A stretch of DNA of 64,000 nucleotides from Tetrapisispora phaffii CBS 4417 (Eukaryota > Ascomycota > Saccharomycetes > Saccharomycetales > Saccharomycetaceae). The notes under the pieces are model-generated. The model made no database searches. It saw only the letters and a list, made by a program, of their open reading frames with translations, and was not told the DNA's origin. The position numbers were made by a program, and so were the translations under genes. Shown here piece by piece: positions 30,763-40,157 of this stretch. Within the stretch, counting starts at the first letter, position 1, and each line of letters begins with the position of its first letter. Location: contig NC_016524.1 of NCBI RefSeq assembly GCF_000236905.1, forward strand, positions 372,001-436,000, in the 5' to 3' direction.

Positions 30763-31758
30763 TTATATGACAACTTTATATTGCTGTGATAATTCTGGCA
30801 TTCTTGATTCTACAACATCCCAATTTATTGACTCCCAAACATTGTTCAAATATTGTTCTTTGCCAAAAACACCATAGTCATGTAACCAACATTTTGGAGA
30901 AGCATCAATTGCTAATAGCGGAATATATGAAACATTCTTATCATAAGAATGAGCTTCAAGAACATCATTGATATCTTTTTCTTTGTTTTCATCTTTTTTT
31001 GCAAGTTCCTCTATTTGTTCTTCAGTTTGTTGAGTCTTTAATTCTTTTTCTTGAAATAATTTCAATTCAGTCATTTGATTTGATTTATTAAAATTAAAAG
31101 GAGTTCCTGCATTATATGTATTCACAACAAATAGCCTATCGAATTTCACTTCTGAATAGTTGGATGATTCCATTGAGTAATCATATGCTTGATGTTTTCT
31201 TGCGACTAGCCATGTAAAACCATCACCTGAAATGCCTAGATTTGAATTCAACAGTAAAGTTCTGAATTCAACCATGGAACCAAAGGAGGATAAGATAGCT
31301 GGATATAACTTCTTATAAGTAATTTTATCAGGCTCGTTTTTGTAATTCAATTTAATATCCACAGAGTCCTTGATCAATGTTGTCTTTTTATTTGCTAATG
31401 GTAGTTGATAATCAAAATTTACATTGGAGGCAGTTAATGAATTATTAGCAAAAGTTAGATTATGAATCATAGCGGCATTTTTAACCAGATTTCTTTTGGT
31501 GAATGATTTACTATGATCATTAATTAATTGTAATATTGGCCTTTCATCAGTATTCTCATCAACGAATTTGTTTAATTCATCGGTATGATGTTGAACTCTC
31601 TCATACCAAGCATTGCGCAAACCTTGCGACGAATATAGACCCGGTAGTCCATCCTTTTCGTTTAGATGGTCTAGGGAAGGAGTTATGTATGACCTAGTAA
31701 TGACATGTGCTCTTATCAGAGAAGACACTATTTTTTTCGTGACCAATATATATGACAT
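30763..31758 (-). CDS. MRP1: Mitochondrial small ribosomal subunit protein Mrp1 (mS43)
   Basis: A 331-residue protein (S. cerevisiae Mrp1 is 321). Mrp1/mS43 is a degenerate Fe/Mn superoxide-dismutase-fold protein in the mitochondrial small subunit. It starts with a basic, hydroxylated presequence (MSYILVTKKIVSSLIRAHVITRS). SOD-like elements include the GLRNAWYERVQHHTDELNKFV helix and the C-terminal LLAIDASPKCWLHDYGVFGKEQYLNNVWESINW, where an SOD would have its metal-binding Asp/His motif. It is known as a structural, not enzymatic, protein. Its position between the PAL gene and SVF1 matches YDR346C-YDR348C. Confidence 0.9.
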   Translation of the reverse strand: MSYILVTKKIVSSLIRAHVITRSYITPSLDHLNEKDGLPGLYSSQGLRNAWYERVQHHTDELNKFVDENTDERPILQLINDHSKSFTKRNLVKNAAMIHNLTFANNSLTASNVNFDYQLPLANKKTTLIKDSVDIKLNYKNEPDKITYKKLYPAILSSFGSMVEFRTLLLNSNLGISGDGFTWLVARKHQAYDYSMESSNYSEVKFDRLFVVNTYNAGTPFNFNKSNQMTELKLFQEKELKTQQTEEQIEELAKKDENKEKDINDVLEAHSYDKNVSYIPLLAIDASPKCWLHDYGVFGKEQYLNNVWESINWDVVESRMPELSQQYKVVI

Positions 31759-32458
31759 TAGCCAAATGAGAAAGTATCTTCCTTGTGAAAACTGAGTAAT
31801 GTGTCAACAGTGAAATTCGTGAGACCAAGAAAACCAATTCTAGTTAAATGCACAGCCTGTTGTGAACTCTGGAGACAGCAGTGTCAGGTAATTGGTTCAT
31901 GAAGCTAGTCAATTTATACAGTTTTATGTAGAGAGTGTGAGATAAATATTTATATTAAAGTGTATATTATGTATGGCTCTTATGTTTCAATTCTGGAAAA
32001 AACCACTATAGCCGGGTAAACTGAAACTACCTTGATTACCCAGATATAACTATCTTGCTGGTATGTGAATAAAAGAACAAGAAGTACCGCCAAACACCTC
32101 CCTCGATGAATAGGTATATATACATCTGCAAATAGCAAGAACGTTCGTCACAATGACTTATAGGATTCTACATCCAAACTGCAATCAGATCTTCTTTTCA
32201 TGTACGATATACCCCATCTACATCAATGAGCGATCCACCTTGTACACAGGAGCTCAAGCAGCCGATGCCAAGACATAAAGACGTCGATCTCTCGATGCAC
32301 ATACACACAGACAGATCTTACAATATTCTGGCATACACTCTAGTGACTTCTTATATCATTGATGATCTGTCTATTACAAAAAGGTTCGGTATTCATTGTC
32401 CATTATTCATAGTTCTTGCTTGGTCATGGTCCAGAAGGTTTAATTTGGGGGCGGAAGA

Positions 32459-32463
32459 AGGGG
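32459..32463 (+). promoter_or_regulatory. Candidate STRE (AGGGG) upstream of SVF1
   Basis: AGGGG is the Msn2/Msn4 stress response element core, here about 265 bp upstream of SVF1, a stress-survival gene. One copy is weak evidence. Confidence 0.3.
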
Positions 32464-32632
32464 TGGAGGGCCCTTCACTAACTATGCCCGCTAATTATTT
32501 TGACGCAGATAAGAAACGCGAAGCTTTAAAGGAGAAGGTCCGGTAAGCCTTCTCACCAGAGAGCTATTCCAGCCATTAAATTACAAACTTTAATCCAGAA
32601 ATACATGCATGCCTGTTATATATATAGGAGTG

Positions 32633-32640
32633 TATAAATA
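32633..32640 (+). promoter_or_regulatory. TATA box of SVF1
   Basis: TATAAATA, a consensus TATA element, lies 87 bp before the SVF1 ATG. Confidence 0.5.
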
Positions 32641-32726
32641 GGGACGGGATTATATATCGTTACTCTATTTTGTCCATGTTCTACATTAGTTCATTCTAGA
32701 AGCACGCATCACTATCCGTTAATATA

Positions 32727-34052
32727 ATGTTGAAGTGGATTCAAGGTGGTATCTCTGCGGTTACTGGGTTGGCTGAGCCTGAGTATGGTAAGGAATTTAT
32801 TCACTCAGCGGCAGATAAAGTAAATGAACAACAGATCAATCCATTCAATACTGCTACTAGTGATGATTTGAAATGGCTATGTCCTGATTATACTAATGTT
32901 GAAACATCGACCTTTTACGTAAATGATTTAAATACAGGCATCATCGGACTGGCGCAAGTTATACATTCCAATATTGTTGGTCTTCATCAAACTGCTCAAT
33001 TTAATTGTAGAATTGTTGATTCAAATGATGTTAAGAATTTCAATGTTTGGACCTCGACAAAGTTGGAGAATTTTAGAATCGATGGAACCAATTTTTATGC
33101 TGATAATTTAAAGATCGAATTGAATGAAGATGGAAACCAATTCCATGTTGTAGCAAATGTGAACGAAATTGTGAGCTTAGATTTATTTTTCACTAGAGTC
33201 ACAGACGGTTGCAAACTGGGTAATGATCCAAATACATATTTTGGTGATAATGTTGAAGAACCTTGGGGTAAAATTAGACATATATTCTGGCCAAGAAATA
33301 AACTTGTAGGTACAATCAATATAAAATATGAGGAGCCAAGGGAAGAACAAGGAAATCAAAAAGAGGGAGAAGAAGAACAACAATTGAAATCGTTCATTGA
33401 AAAGACAATAAAGTTTACTGAAGAAAAACCTGCACTGTCCATGTTTGTTCTTGCTTTCCAAGGTATGAAACCTCATCATGCTGCTAAAGCTTGGAATTTT
33501 ATTAATTTTCAATCGGATGAATATTCTGTCATTTTAATTGAGTTTATAACCCCAAAGTCTTACGCAAATACAAAAGTTTCAATTGGTATTGTAACAGATA
33601 GTGAAAAGATTCTGTCGGTAGCCACAAATAACAACTTCGAACATATCGATTCCACCGTAGATTCTATTGGCTGGCCTGTTCCAAAAGCAATCAAGTGTAC
33701 ATTCAATGGTATTTCAGCGGACTTAAGTGACGATCAAGTAAAGAAGATGTACGGCGAGAATAATGGTACATTGAAAGAGCAAGAAATTGCTGTGGTAAAC
33801 GTTAATTTAACAAACTTGATTGAAAGAATCGATGTTATGAATGAAATTCCACAATTTGTGAAGAACATCGTTTCCGGTGTTGCCGGTACAAAACCATACA
33901 TATATCAATACGCAGGGGATGAAGATTTCAATATCGAAATTAACAACAAAAAAGTCAAGGGATTGGGTATGCTTGAGGTTATATTTATTTCGGAACATGA
34001 TGATGAAGAACTTGTAAATGCTGTCGCTGCTGTCAAGCTATCCGATGAATGA
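32727..34052 (+). CDS. SVF1: Oxidative-stress survival factor Svf1
   Basis: A 441-residue protein of the Svf1 family (S. cerevisiae about 481). It has a double lipocalin-like beta fold and is implicated in survival of oxidative stress and in sphingolipid (ceramide) transport from ER to Golgi. The family N-terminus is clear: MLKWIQGGISAVTGLAEPEY is an amphipathic helix thought to bind membranes. It is followed by DLKWLCPDYTNVETSTFYV. The conserved segment GDNVEEPWGKIRHIFWPRN lies at about 174-192, and KGLGMLEVIFISEHDDEELV lies at the C-terminus. A charged, Glu-rich insertion spans about 204-230. Gene order next to MRP1 matches YDR346C-YDR347W. Confidence 0.93.
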   Translation: MLKWIQGGISAVTGLAEPEYGKEFIHSAADKVNEQQINPFNTATSDDLKWLCPDYTNVETSTFYVNDLNTGIIGLAQVIHSNIVGLHQTAQFNCRIVDSNDVKNFNVWTSTKLENFRIDGTNFYADNLKIELNEDGNQFHVVANVNEIVSLDLFFTRVTDGCKLGNDPNTYFGDNVEEPWGKIRHIFWPRNKLVGTINIKYEEPREEQGNQKEGEEEQQLKSFIEKTIKFTEEKPALSMFVLAFQGMKPHHAAKAWNFINFQSDEYSVILIEFITPKSYANTKVSIGIVTDSEKILSVATNNNFEHIDSTVDSIGWPVPKAIKCTFNGISADLSDDQVKKMYGENNGTLKEQEIAVVNVNLTNLIERIDVMNEIPQFVKNIVSGVAGTKPYIYQYAGDEDFNIEINNKKVKGLGMLEVIFISEHDDEELVNAVAAVKLSDE

Positions 34053-34802
34053 AGTACATTTACTTGATCACTCATAAAGAAATGCCTAACTTATATATTT
34101 ATTTTGTTTTAAGTGAACAGAATGTCATACTGAGTATATGTCACTCGTTCTGTAAAGTTGGGTAGCATGTACACATTCATTACAGCTCATATTCAGAATA
34201 CATTCATATGAAGATATTCCCGTCTTTATTAACTCCACCAATAATCACTTATGTAGAATTGCATAACAGTTATTTAGCTAAATTACAAAATTAATTAATA
34301 CACGATTACTAAGCCAAAAGATAACAAAAAAACATTGAATATGACTCAGAGCTCATGGTTTCAGTTATTAGTGTCACACACATATATATTCAACATCTAA
34401 TGGCCTTATGTATCCATCCAGTCAGACATCTTAACTCACAGGTCGTTGTTCACTCCACTACGTCGTATTCGATGACTTGTGTATCCTTCCAAATTATCGA
34501 ATATTTAATACTGGAGAAATGCGTCGAAATAAAAATTTTTTTAAGATGCAATTCATCTCATCAATGAAATAATATCAATCAATGCTTTGCTTTTACATTA
34601 AGAGTTAATTCTAATTATTTTGCTAAGAAGAGAGGTTCTAAAATCCTAGATTGGATATTCTCTATTGTTCACATTATTATACTAAGTTGAAGTAATTTCT
34701 GATCTGCTTTCACACGTTAGAATTCATATAAATATATATTGTTTTGGTTATTTAGTAAATGCCATACCTATATATTAAATGTAATCAACTTTTATTAAAT
34801 TC
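34053..34802. other. Intergenic SVF1-ArgRS
   Basis: This 750-bp AT-rich interval has no supportable gene. It carries the ArgRS promoter; HXT genes, which lie between these two genes in S. cerevisiae, are absent. Confidence 0.5.
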
Positions 34803-36842
34803 ATGATTAAGAGTTGTTCTTCTACTCTTCTACATAATATAAATTCTTTCACCTCAGTTTGTAAAAATAAAAGGTTAAGTAACTTTCTAGCCAATCGTTT
34901 TAATTATAATTTCGATCTAAATTATTTGCATATTGATAAAAATCCTACCAGTATTCGATTTTATAGCAACAAGAAATTACATAAACCTGAAATCAAAAGA
35001 GAAGCAAGTGAAAAATACAAGATGTCTACTGAACATATTTCTCAGCAATTAACAAAACTATCTTTAGCTCTTCCAGCCGTTGTTGAAGGTTCTAACCCAG
35101 ATGTCAATGTAGTTGATTTAATGAGAAACTACATCTCTCAAGAATTATCTAAAATCTCAGGTGTTGATACTAAATTGATTTTCGAAGCTTTGGAATGGAC
35201 TAACACTCCAGAAAGAGGTGATTTATTGATCCCAGTTCCAAGATTGAGAATTAAAGGCAGCAATCCAAAGGATTTAGCTACTGAATGGGCTGAAAAATTC
35301 CCTGTCGGTGACTACATTGACAAGGTTGAAGCCAATGGTCCATTTTTACAATTTTTCTTCAAGCCTAGTGCTCTATTTAACATTGTTATCCCTGACATTT
35401 TAGAGAGAGGTGATGATTATGGTTCTTACAAAATGGAACAAAAAAAAACAGTTGTTTTTGACTTCTCCTCTCCAAACATTGCCAAGCCATTCCACGCTGG
35501 TCATTTAAGATCCACCATTATCGGTGGTTTCATTTCTAACTTATACGAAAAATTAGGTTGGAATGTTGTCAGATTAAACTACTTAGGTGATTGGGGTAAA
35601 CAATTTGGTTTACTAGCTGTTGGTTTTGAAAAATACGGTAATGAAGAATCTTTATCAAAAGATCCAATTCATCATTTATTTGATGTCTATGTTAAAGTAA
35701 ACAAAGACATCGAAAAAGAAGGTGATTCATTACCAGAAGAAGAATCCAGCAATGGCAGGGCCGCTGAGTTCTTCAAGAGAATGGAAGATGGTGATGAAGA
35801 AGCCCTTAAGATCTGGAAAAGATTCCGTGAACTATCTATTGAAAAGTACATCGAAACTTATGCTCGTCTAAATATTCAATATGATGTCTACTCTGGTGAA
35901 TCTCAAGTTTCAAAGGAAAGACTGGACGAGGCTATTAAAATTTTAAATGACAAGAACTTGACCCACGAGGATAGAGGTGCTTTGTTAGTTGATTTAACTA
36001 AATTTAACAAGAAATTAGGCAAGACCATCGTTAAAAAATCTAACGGTGCCACCTTATACATGACCAGAGATATTGGTGCTGCTATGGACCGTTACGAAAA
36101 ATACCATTTCGATAAGATGATCTATGTTGTTGCCGTTCAACAAGATTTACATTTAGCTCAATTATTTGAAATCTTGAAACAAATGGGCTTCGGATGGTCT
36201 GACAGATTAAGTCACATTAATTTCGGTATGGTTCAAGGTATGTCTACTAGAAAAGGTACTGTTGTATTCTTGGATAACATTTTAGAAGAAACAAAAGAAA
36301 AAATGCATGAAGTTATGAAGAAAAATGAAGTCAAATATGCTCAAATTCAAAACCCAGAGGAAGTTGCTGATTTAATTGGTATTTCTGCCGTTATGATCCA
36401 AGATATGCAGTCTAAACGTATTAACAATTATGAATTTAAATGGGAAAGAATGTTATCATTTGAAGGTGACACTGGTCCATACTTACAATATGCCCACTCT
36501 AGATTGAGATCAGTCGAAAGAAATGCTTCAGAAATTACTCCAGAAAAATGGGCCAACGCTGATTTATCTTTATTAACTGAACCAGCTGCTGTATTATTAA
36601 TCAGGTTGTTAGCTCAATATCCAGATGTTTTGAGAAACGCTTTAAAGACACATGAACCTGCTACAATTGTTACTTACTTGTTCAAGTTAACTCATCAAGT
36701 ATCATCTTGTTATGATGTTTTATGGGTTGCTGGCCAAACTGAAGAATTAGCTACTGCTCGTCTAGCTCTTTACGCATCTGCCAGACAAACCTTATATAAC
36801 GGTATGCGTTTATTAGGTTTAACCCCAGTAGAAAGAATGTAA
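34803..36842 (+). CDS. Arginyl-tRNA synthetase with two in-frame starts (mitochondrial and cytosolic forms)
   Basis: A 679-residue class I arginyl-tRNA synthetase. It has an N-terminal Add-1 domain, the HIGH-type motif HAGHLRST (231-238), the KMSKS-like MSTRKGT (480-486) and a C-terminal DALR anticodon-binding domain with the family ending NGMRLLGLTPVERM. The first 73 residues are extra relative to cytosolic S. cerevisiae ArgRS (YDR341C, 607 residues). They are rich in Ser, Asn, Lys and Arg, as in a mitochondrial presequence. Met74 (ATG at 35022) begins a 606-residue form that aligns with the cytosolic enzyme. The first ATG has T at -3 (weak) and the second has A at -3 (strong). No ATG occurs between them in any frame, which suits leaky scanning. 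S. cerevisiae divides these roles between YDR341C and MSR1 (YHR091C); here one gene probably does both. Confidence 0.95.
   Translation: MIKSCSSTLLHNINSFTSVCKNKRLSNFLANRFNYNFDLNYLHIDKNPTSIRFYSNKKLHKPEIKREASEKYKMSTEHISQQLTKLSLALPAVVEGSNPDVNVVDLMRNYISQELSKISGVDTKLIFEALEWTNTPERGDLLIPVPRLRIKGSNPKDLATEWAEKFPVGDYIDKVEANGPFLQFFFKPSALFNIVIPDILERGDDYGSYKMEQKKTVVFDFSSPNIAKPFHAGHLRSTIIGGFISNLYEKLGWNVVRLNYLGDWGKQFGLLAVGFEKYGNEESLSKDPIHHLFDVYVKVNKDIEKEGDSLPEEESSNGRAAEFFKRMEDGDEEALKIWKRFRELSIEKYIETYARLNIQYDVYSGESQVSKERLDEAIKILNDKNLTHEDRGALLVDLTKFNKKLGKTIVKKSNGATLYMTRDIGAAMDRYEKYHFDKMIYVVAVQQDLHLAQLFEILKQMGFGWSDRLSHINFGMVQGMSTRKGTVVFLDNILEETKEKMHEVMKKNEVKYAQIQNPEEVADLIGISAVMIQDMQSKRINNYEFKWERMLSFEGDTGPYLQYAHSRLRSVERNASEITPEKWANADLSLLTEPAAVLLIRLLAQYPDVLRNALKTHEPATIVTYLFKLTHQVSSCYDVLWVAGQTEELATARLALYASARQTLYNGMRLLGLTPVERM
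35022..36842 (+). other. Inferred cytosolic ArgRS isoform from internal ATG
   Basis: Translation from the ATG at 35022 (context AAGATGTCT) gives MSTEHISQQLTKLSLALPAV and a 606-residue product, close to the length and N-terminus of the cytosolic enzyme. This is inferred from start context and length, not shown directly. Confidence 0.7.
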
Positions 36843-37079
36843 TAAAATATAATATAATAGTTAACTTTCCAATCGTCACATAATATAATAGAATACTTTT
36901 ACTTAATTTATAGATGTAAAAGAGATAGAGGGTAGGAATGATTAATGCTACTGTAACTTTCTATAAAATTGAGCAATTTCAACTTGAATAAAGAATACTG
37001 ATTATATAGATACCAATCTTCTCATACATAATAAACAATAATCTTACGATGTGTAAACATCCATGAGTTAAAGGAAGTG

Positions 37080-39005
37080 TCACTTTTTAAAGAAATTGAG
37101 TATATTTTGTGAACCTGATATTTTATTATCTATCTTCTTTGGCTTTTTAACTTCTTTTTTAATTACTTTATTTTTGGATGACGACAGAAGACGTCGTTCC
37201 CCCACTGATAAATATAATGAATCCTCACTCCTGCCATTAATACTTTCCGAAAGTCTTTCAGCAATATGGAAATCCTTATGTTCAACAAAATCTTTACGCT
37301 CATTAAAGGAAATTTTACATATGTCGCATTCAAAAGTTTCATGACTTTTAGTGTTTTCATCTGCTTGGTTATTTCCGTCACTATTTGTTTCAATAACTTT
37401 TGAACTGGATTCTATGATGGTGGATTTTTGTATTTGCTTACCAAACATATCGATTACAGTCTTCTTATTATCAATGATTTCAAAATTTGATATAGATGTA
37501 CTAAGCTGCTTCAAAGGAAAAAAGCTAGTACTGTCATTGGGGTCGAATTGAGAATAAACTGCATTTATCAGTTTAGATGTTGCGATAGATATATCTGTTG
37601 CTTGAATTTTTGTCCCTCTACATTGCAACGCAGTCGATTTGGTCATATTTTTTGATTTGTTAGTGATAAAAGATATCGATACTGTTTTCGGTATAAATAT
37701 TTTATTATATTCTTCACTTAACTCTTCAACTCTACCGAACAGTTCACTAGAAAATATATCAAACCATTGGATACAATCAACAATGCTATTGCATGAGTTA
37801 CCTCTCAGATTCTTATTAGACATCATGCTTTTAACTAGTGGTCGTGTGTTAATTGGTGTCAACCAAATCCCTCTACAAAGATCGAAAAGCTTCGATGCCA
37901 ATATTGCTGTTTTCGTTGTATCAATATCCGTTGGTTCACCATTTTCAATGGTTTCTTTAATTTTGACATCGATATATGTCTTAAGGTCATTAGATGATGT
38001 AGGCCAAGACTCCCTTATATACTTCAAACTTCCTTTACTGGGTAGTTGTAGAACTTTCACAATGTCTTTTCCAGAATTTCCTCCTAAGGTCCAGAAGCTG
38101 GTAATTTCATAATTTTCGTTATCAAGAAATAGTTCAAGTTTACTATTTCTAATTATAATTTGTGCATTAGGTTTCTTAAAATTGGAAGCAAGTTTGCATA
38201 CAGTTTTTGTTCTTGCAATTCCACAGGAAGTTGTGTAACCTAGAGTTGTTTCAATTTCATTTCTTAATTCACTCATAATTATGGAACCTAGGCACAAAAA
38301 CAAATCATCCCAGTCCTCTATATTATCACCTTCATCTCCAGCATATAATATACCTTCGTATTTCAACTTTTTCAGGTATTTAGGTACAGGGGGTAGGTTG
38401 TCTTCTAAATTATAATCACCGTTTACAAACATATCTTGTATTGTACGGCTTTGAGTTGTATCGTCATTGAAATTTGTGATATCTTCATCGAAAAGAAGTT
38501 TCTGTAAAACTAATCTACTTAAGTCAAGAAATCCTTCATCCGAACTTGCGATCTCGACTAAGTCACACCATTCTTTCATTAACTTGAATATCTTTCTCCC
38601 TTCCCTGCGATAAGGATTTAGAGAGACTTTATATTTTTCTGGGGATAATTGTTTGTCAGGGTCCTTATTCCATTTCCCATAACCATCATGGTATTGCCAG
38701 AAGTCTTCACCTTTCTTGTAGACTGCTGTATGAATCGGGATAATTTTGTTGTCTGATTTTTTAAGGGCTTCCATTATGTTTTCCATTCTTTTAATATTAT
38801 ATTTTCTTGCTGCATATGATACTGCGATAATTGATGACCATTGAACACAAACAACTGGATCATCTTTAGTATAGCCACAACGTATTTGTTCTGCTTGCGC
38901 AAAGAATGCATTGACGTCTATATGTGCCAAACATGCCAGAGGAGAGGAATATGCATCAGTCTTTGAAGTTAACAATATCAAGTCCTTCCATTTATATTTT
39001 GACAT
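37080..39005 (-). CDS. RAD30: DNA polymerase eta (translesion synthesis)
   Basis: A 641-residue Y-family polymerase (S. cerevisiae Rad30 is 632). It bypasses UV-induced cyclobutane dimers accurately. The palm metal ligands are visible at D30 (LAHIDVNAFFAQ) and D156-E157 (SSDEGFLDLSRL). Fingers, thumb and little-finger (PAD) regions follow. Near the C-terminus is a ubiquitin-binding zinc finger (UBZ): C-x2-C in FECDICKISF and H-x3-H in EHKDFH. The protein ends with the PCNA-interacting (PIP) motif QNILNFFKK, so all regulatory elements for recruitment to ubiquitinated PCNA are present. RPL12 lies next to it, as in S. cerevisiae (YDR418W-YDR419W). Relative to S. cerevisiae there is a synteny break between ArgRS and this gene. 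Confidence 0.97.
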   Translation of the reverse strand: MSKYKWKDLILLTSKTDAYSSPLACLAHIDVNAFFAQAEQIRCGYTKDDPVVCVQWSSIIAVSYAARKYNIKRMENIMEALKKSDNKIIPIHTAVYKKGEDFWQYHDGYGKWNKDPDKQLSPEKYKVSLNPYRREGRKIFKLMKEWCDLVEIASSDEGFLDLSRLVLQKLLFDEDITNFNDDTTQSRTIQDMFVNGDYNLEDNLPPVPKYLKKLKYEGILYAGDEGDNIEDWDDLFLCLGSIIMSELRNEIETTLGYTTSCGIARTKTVCKLASNFKKPNAQIIIRNSKLELFLDNENYEITSFWTLGGNSGKDIVKVLQLPSKGSLKYIRESWPTSSNDLKTYIDVKIKETIENGEPTDIDTTKTAILASKLFDLCRGIWLTPINTRPLVKSMMSNKNLRGNSCNSIVDCIQWFDIFSSELFGRVEELSEEYNKIFIPKTVSISFITNKSKNMTKSTALQCRGTKIQATDISIATSKLINAVYSQFDPNDSTSFFPLKQLSTSISNFEIIDNKKTVIDMFGKQIQKSTIIESSSKVIETNSDGNNQADENTKSHETFECDICKISFNERKDFVEHKDFHIAERLSESINGRSEDSLYLSVGERRLLSSSKNKVIKKEVKKPKKIDNKISGSQNILNFFKK

Positions 39006-39659
39006 TGGTGCCTTCTAGTTTACTGTATATTCTCAGAATGCATTTATTTATGCTTTTATAATTATATTCCTATTTCGTTTTTCATTAACAATTGATTATA
39101 ATTTCAGTTCCGCACTTTTTAATATTAATCATGGCGTTAAATTTCTAATCACATAAAGCTGAGATCAAATATTCTTAATATTATTACATAGTATATTTAA
39201 GAATATTGATGAATTGACTTATTGGGAATTTGCCGGTTACAATTCACTATTTATTTTCTGATGATGCTTATAAAAAAAGTAATGCAGGAGATGACTCAAC
39301 CTTGTTCATTTTTCAAGATGAAATCGAAAGAAAGTGGTATCTTGAAACCATTTATGTCTTTTCACAACTATATGTTACTCCCCTTCCACATGTGAATATA
39401 TATTATGTATGGCGTTAATCTATCTTAATGCCGCCCATGACGGTATTGGTGCTATTTTTACTGCAATTATCCCTTGCGTAACGGATCATTCTGGTTTATA
39501 AAGAGGTTAACAGTGTCAGATCAATTTAATTTAGGATTCTTAAAGAATCATCATAAATAACCGATTCTTCATCCGTAGTTTAGGTTTTTGTACTCGGTTA
39601 CAAGGTTTGAAATTAATAGTTTATTAAATTATTTGAAAATTATGTAGTATTTATAACAT
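39006..39659. other. Intergenic RAD30-RPL12
   Basis: This 654-bp interval contains a stop-free plus-strand stretch of 66 codons at 39218-39418 without an ATG, which reads like a protein fragment but is not identified. An AT-rich inverted repeat around AATATTCTTAA/TTAAGAATATT (about 39165-39206) is also present. Confidence 0.45.
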
Positions 39660-40157
39660 TTAGTTTTCTGGAATTTCGATTTCACCAGCGTTAATAGCTT
39701 CGATGATATCATGAGGGTTTTTGTAGTCAACACGACAGCCAACAGATTGAGCTGTACCTAAGATTTCCTTGGTAACAGAAGCTAAGTTCTTACCGAAAGA
39801 TTTCTCTCTCATTTGCCTAGCAACTTCGATGATGTCATCTAATTGTAAGTTACCAGAGTGCTTGACGTTCTTTTCCTTCTTTCTGTCTCTTGGTGGTTCC
39901 TTCAAAGCAGTGATAACTAAAGAGGAAGCAGATGGAACAACAGAAGCGGTGGCTTGTCTGTTTTGGATCTTTAATTGAACGGTGACCTTGATACCTTTGA
40001 AGTCCTTGGTAGCCTTGGCAATATCTTCACCAACCTTCTTTGGAGATAGACCTAATGGACCAATCTTTGGAGCTAAAGCAGCAGAAGCACCAACTTCACC
40101 ACCGACAGCTCTTAAATATAAGTATTTAACTTCACTTGGATCAAATTTTGGAGGCAT
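39660..40157 (-). CDS. RPL12: Cytosolic 60S ribosomal protein L12 (uL11)
   Basis: A protein of 165 residues, exactly the length of S. cerevisiae Rpl12A/B. uL11 forms the base of the P-stalk in the GTPase-associated centre. The N-terminus [20 protein letters not shown] and the core [20 protein letters not shown] are typical. Codons are strongly biased (AAG, GGT, GTT, ACC), as expected for high expression. S. cerevisiae has two copies, RPL12B beside RAD30 and RPL12A beside MAK10; this gene has RAD30 on one side and MAK10 on the other, so it combines both contexts. A long (1 kb) upstream region carries a perfect Rap1 site. Confidence 0.98.
   Translation of the reverse strand: MPPKFDPSEVKYLYLRAVGGEVGASAALAPKIGPLGLSPKKVGEDIAKATKDFKGIKVTVQLKIQNRQATASVVPSASSLVITALKEPPRDRKKEKNVKHSGNLQLDDIIEVARQMREKSFGKNLASVTKEILGTAQSVGCRVDYKNPHDIIEAINAGEIEIPEN

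Larger units (their letters stand above)
31759..32726. other. Divergent intergenic MRP1-SVF1
   Basis: This 968-bp interval is shared by the divergent MRP1 and SVF1 promoters. It contains one ATG-initiated plus-strand frame of 106 codons (32226-32546) with no recognisable family, which I do not call. The segment 32440-32545 is G-rich. Confidence 0.5.
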
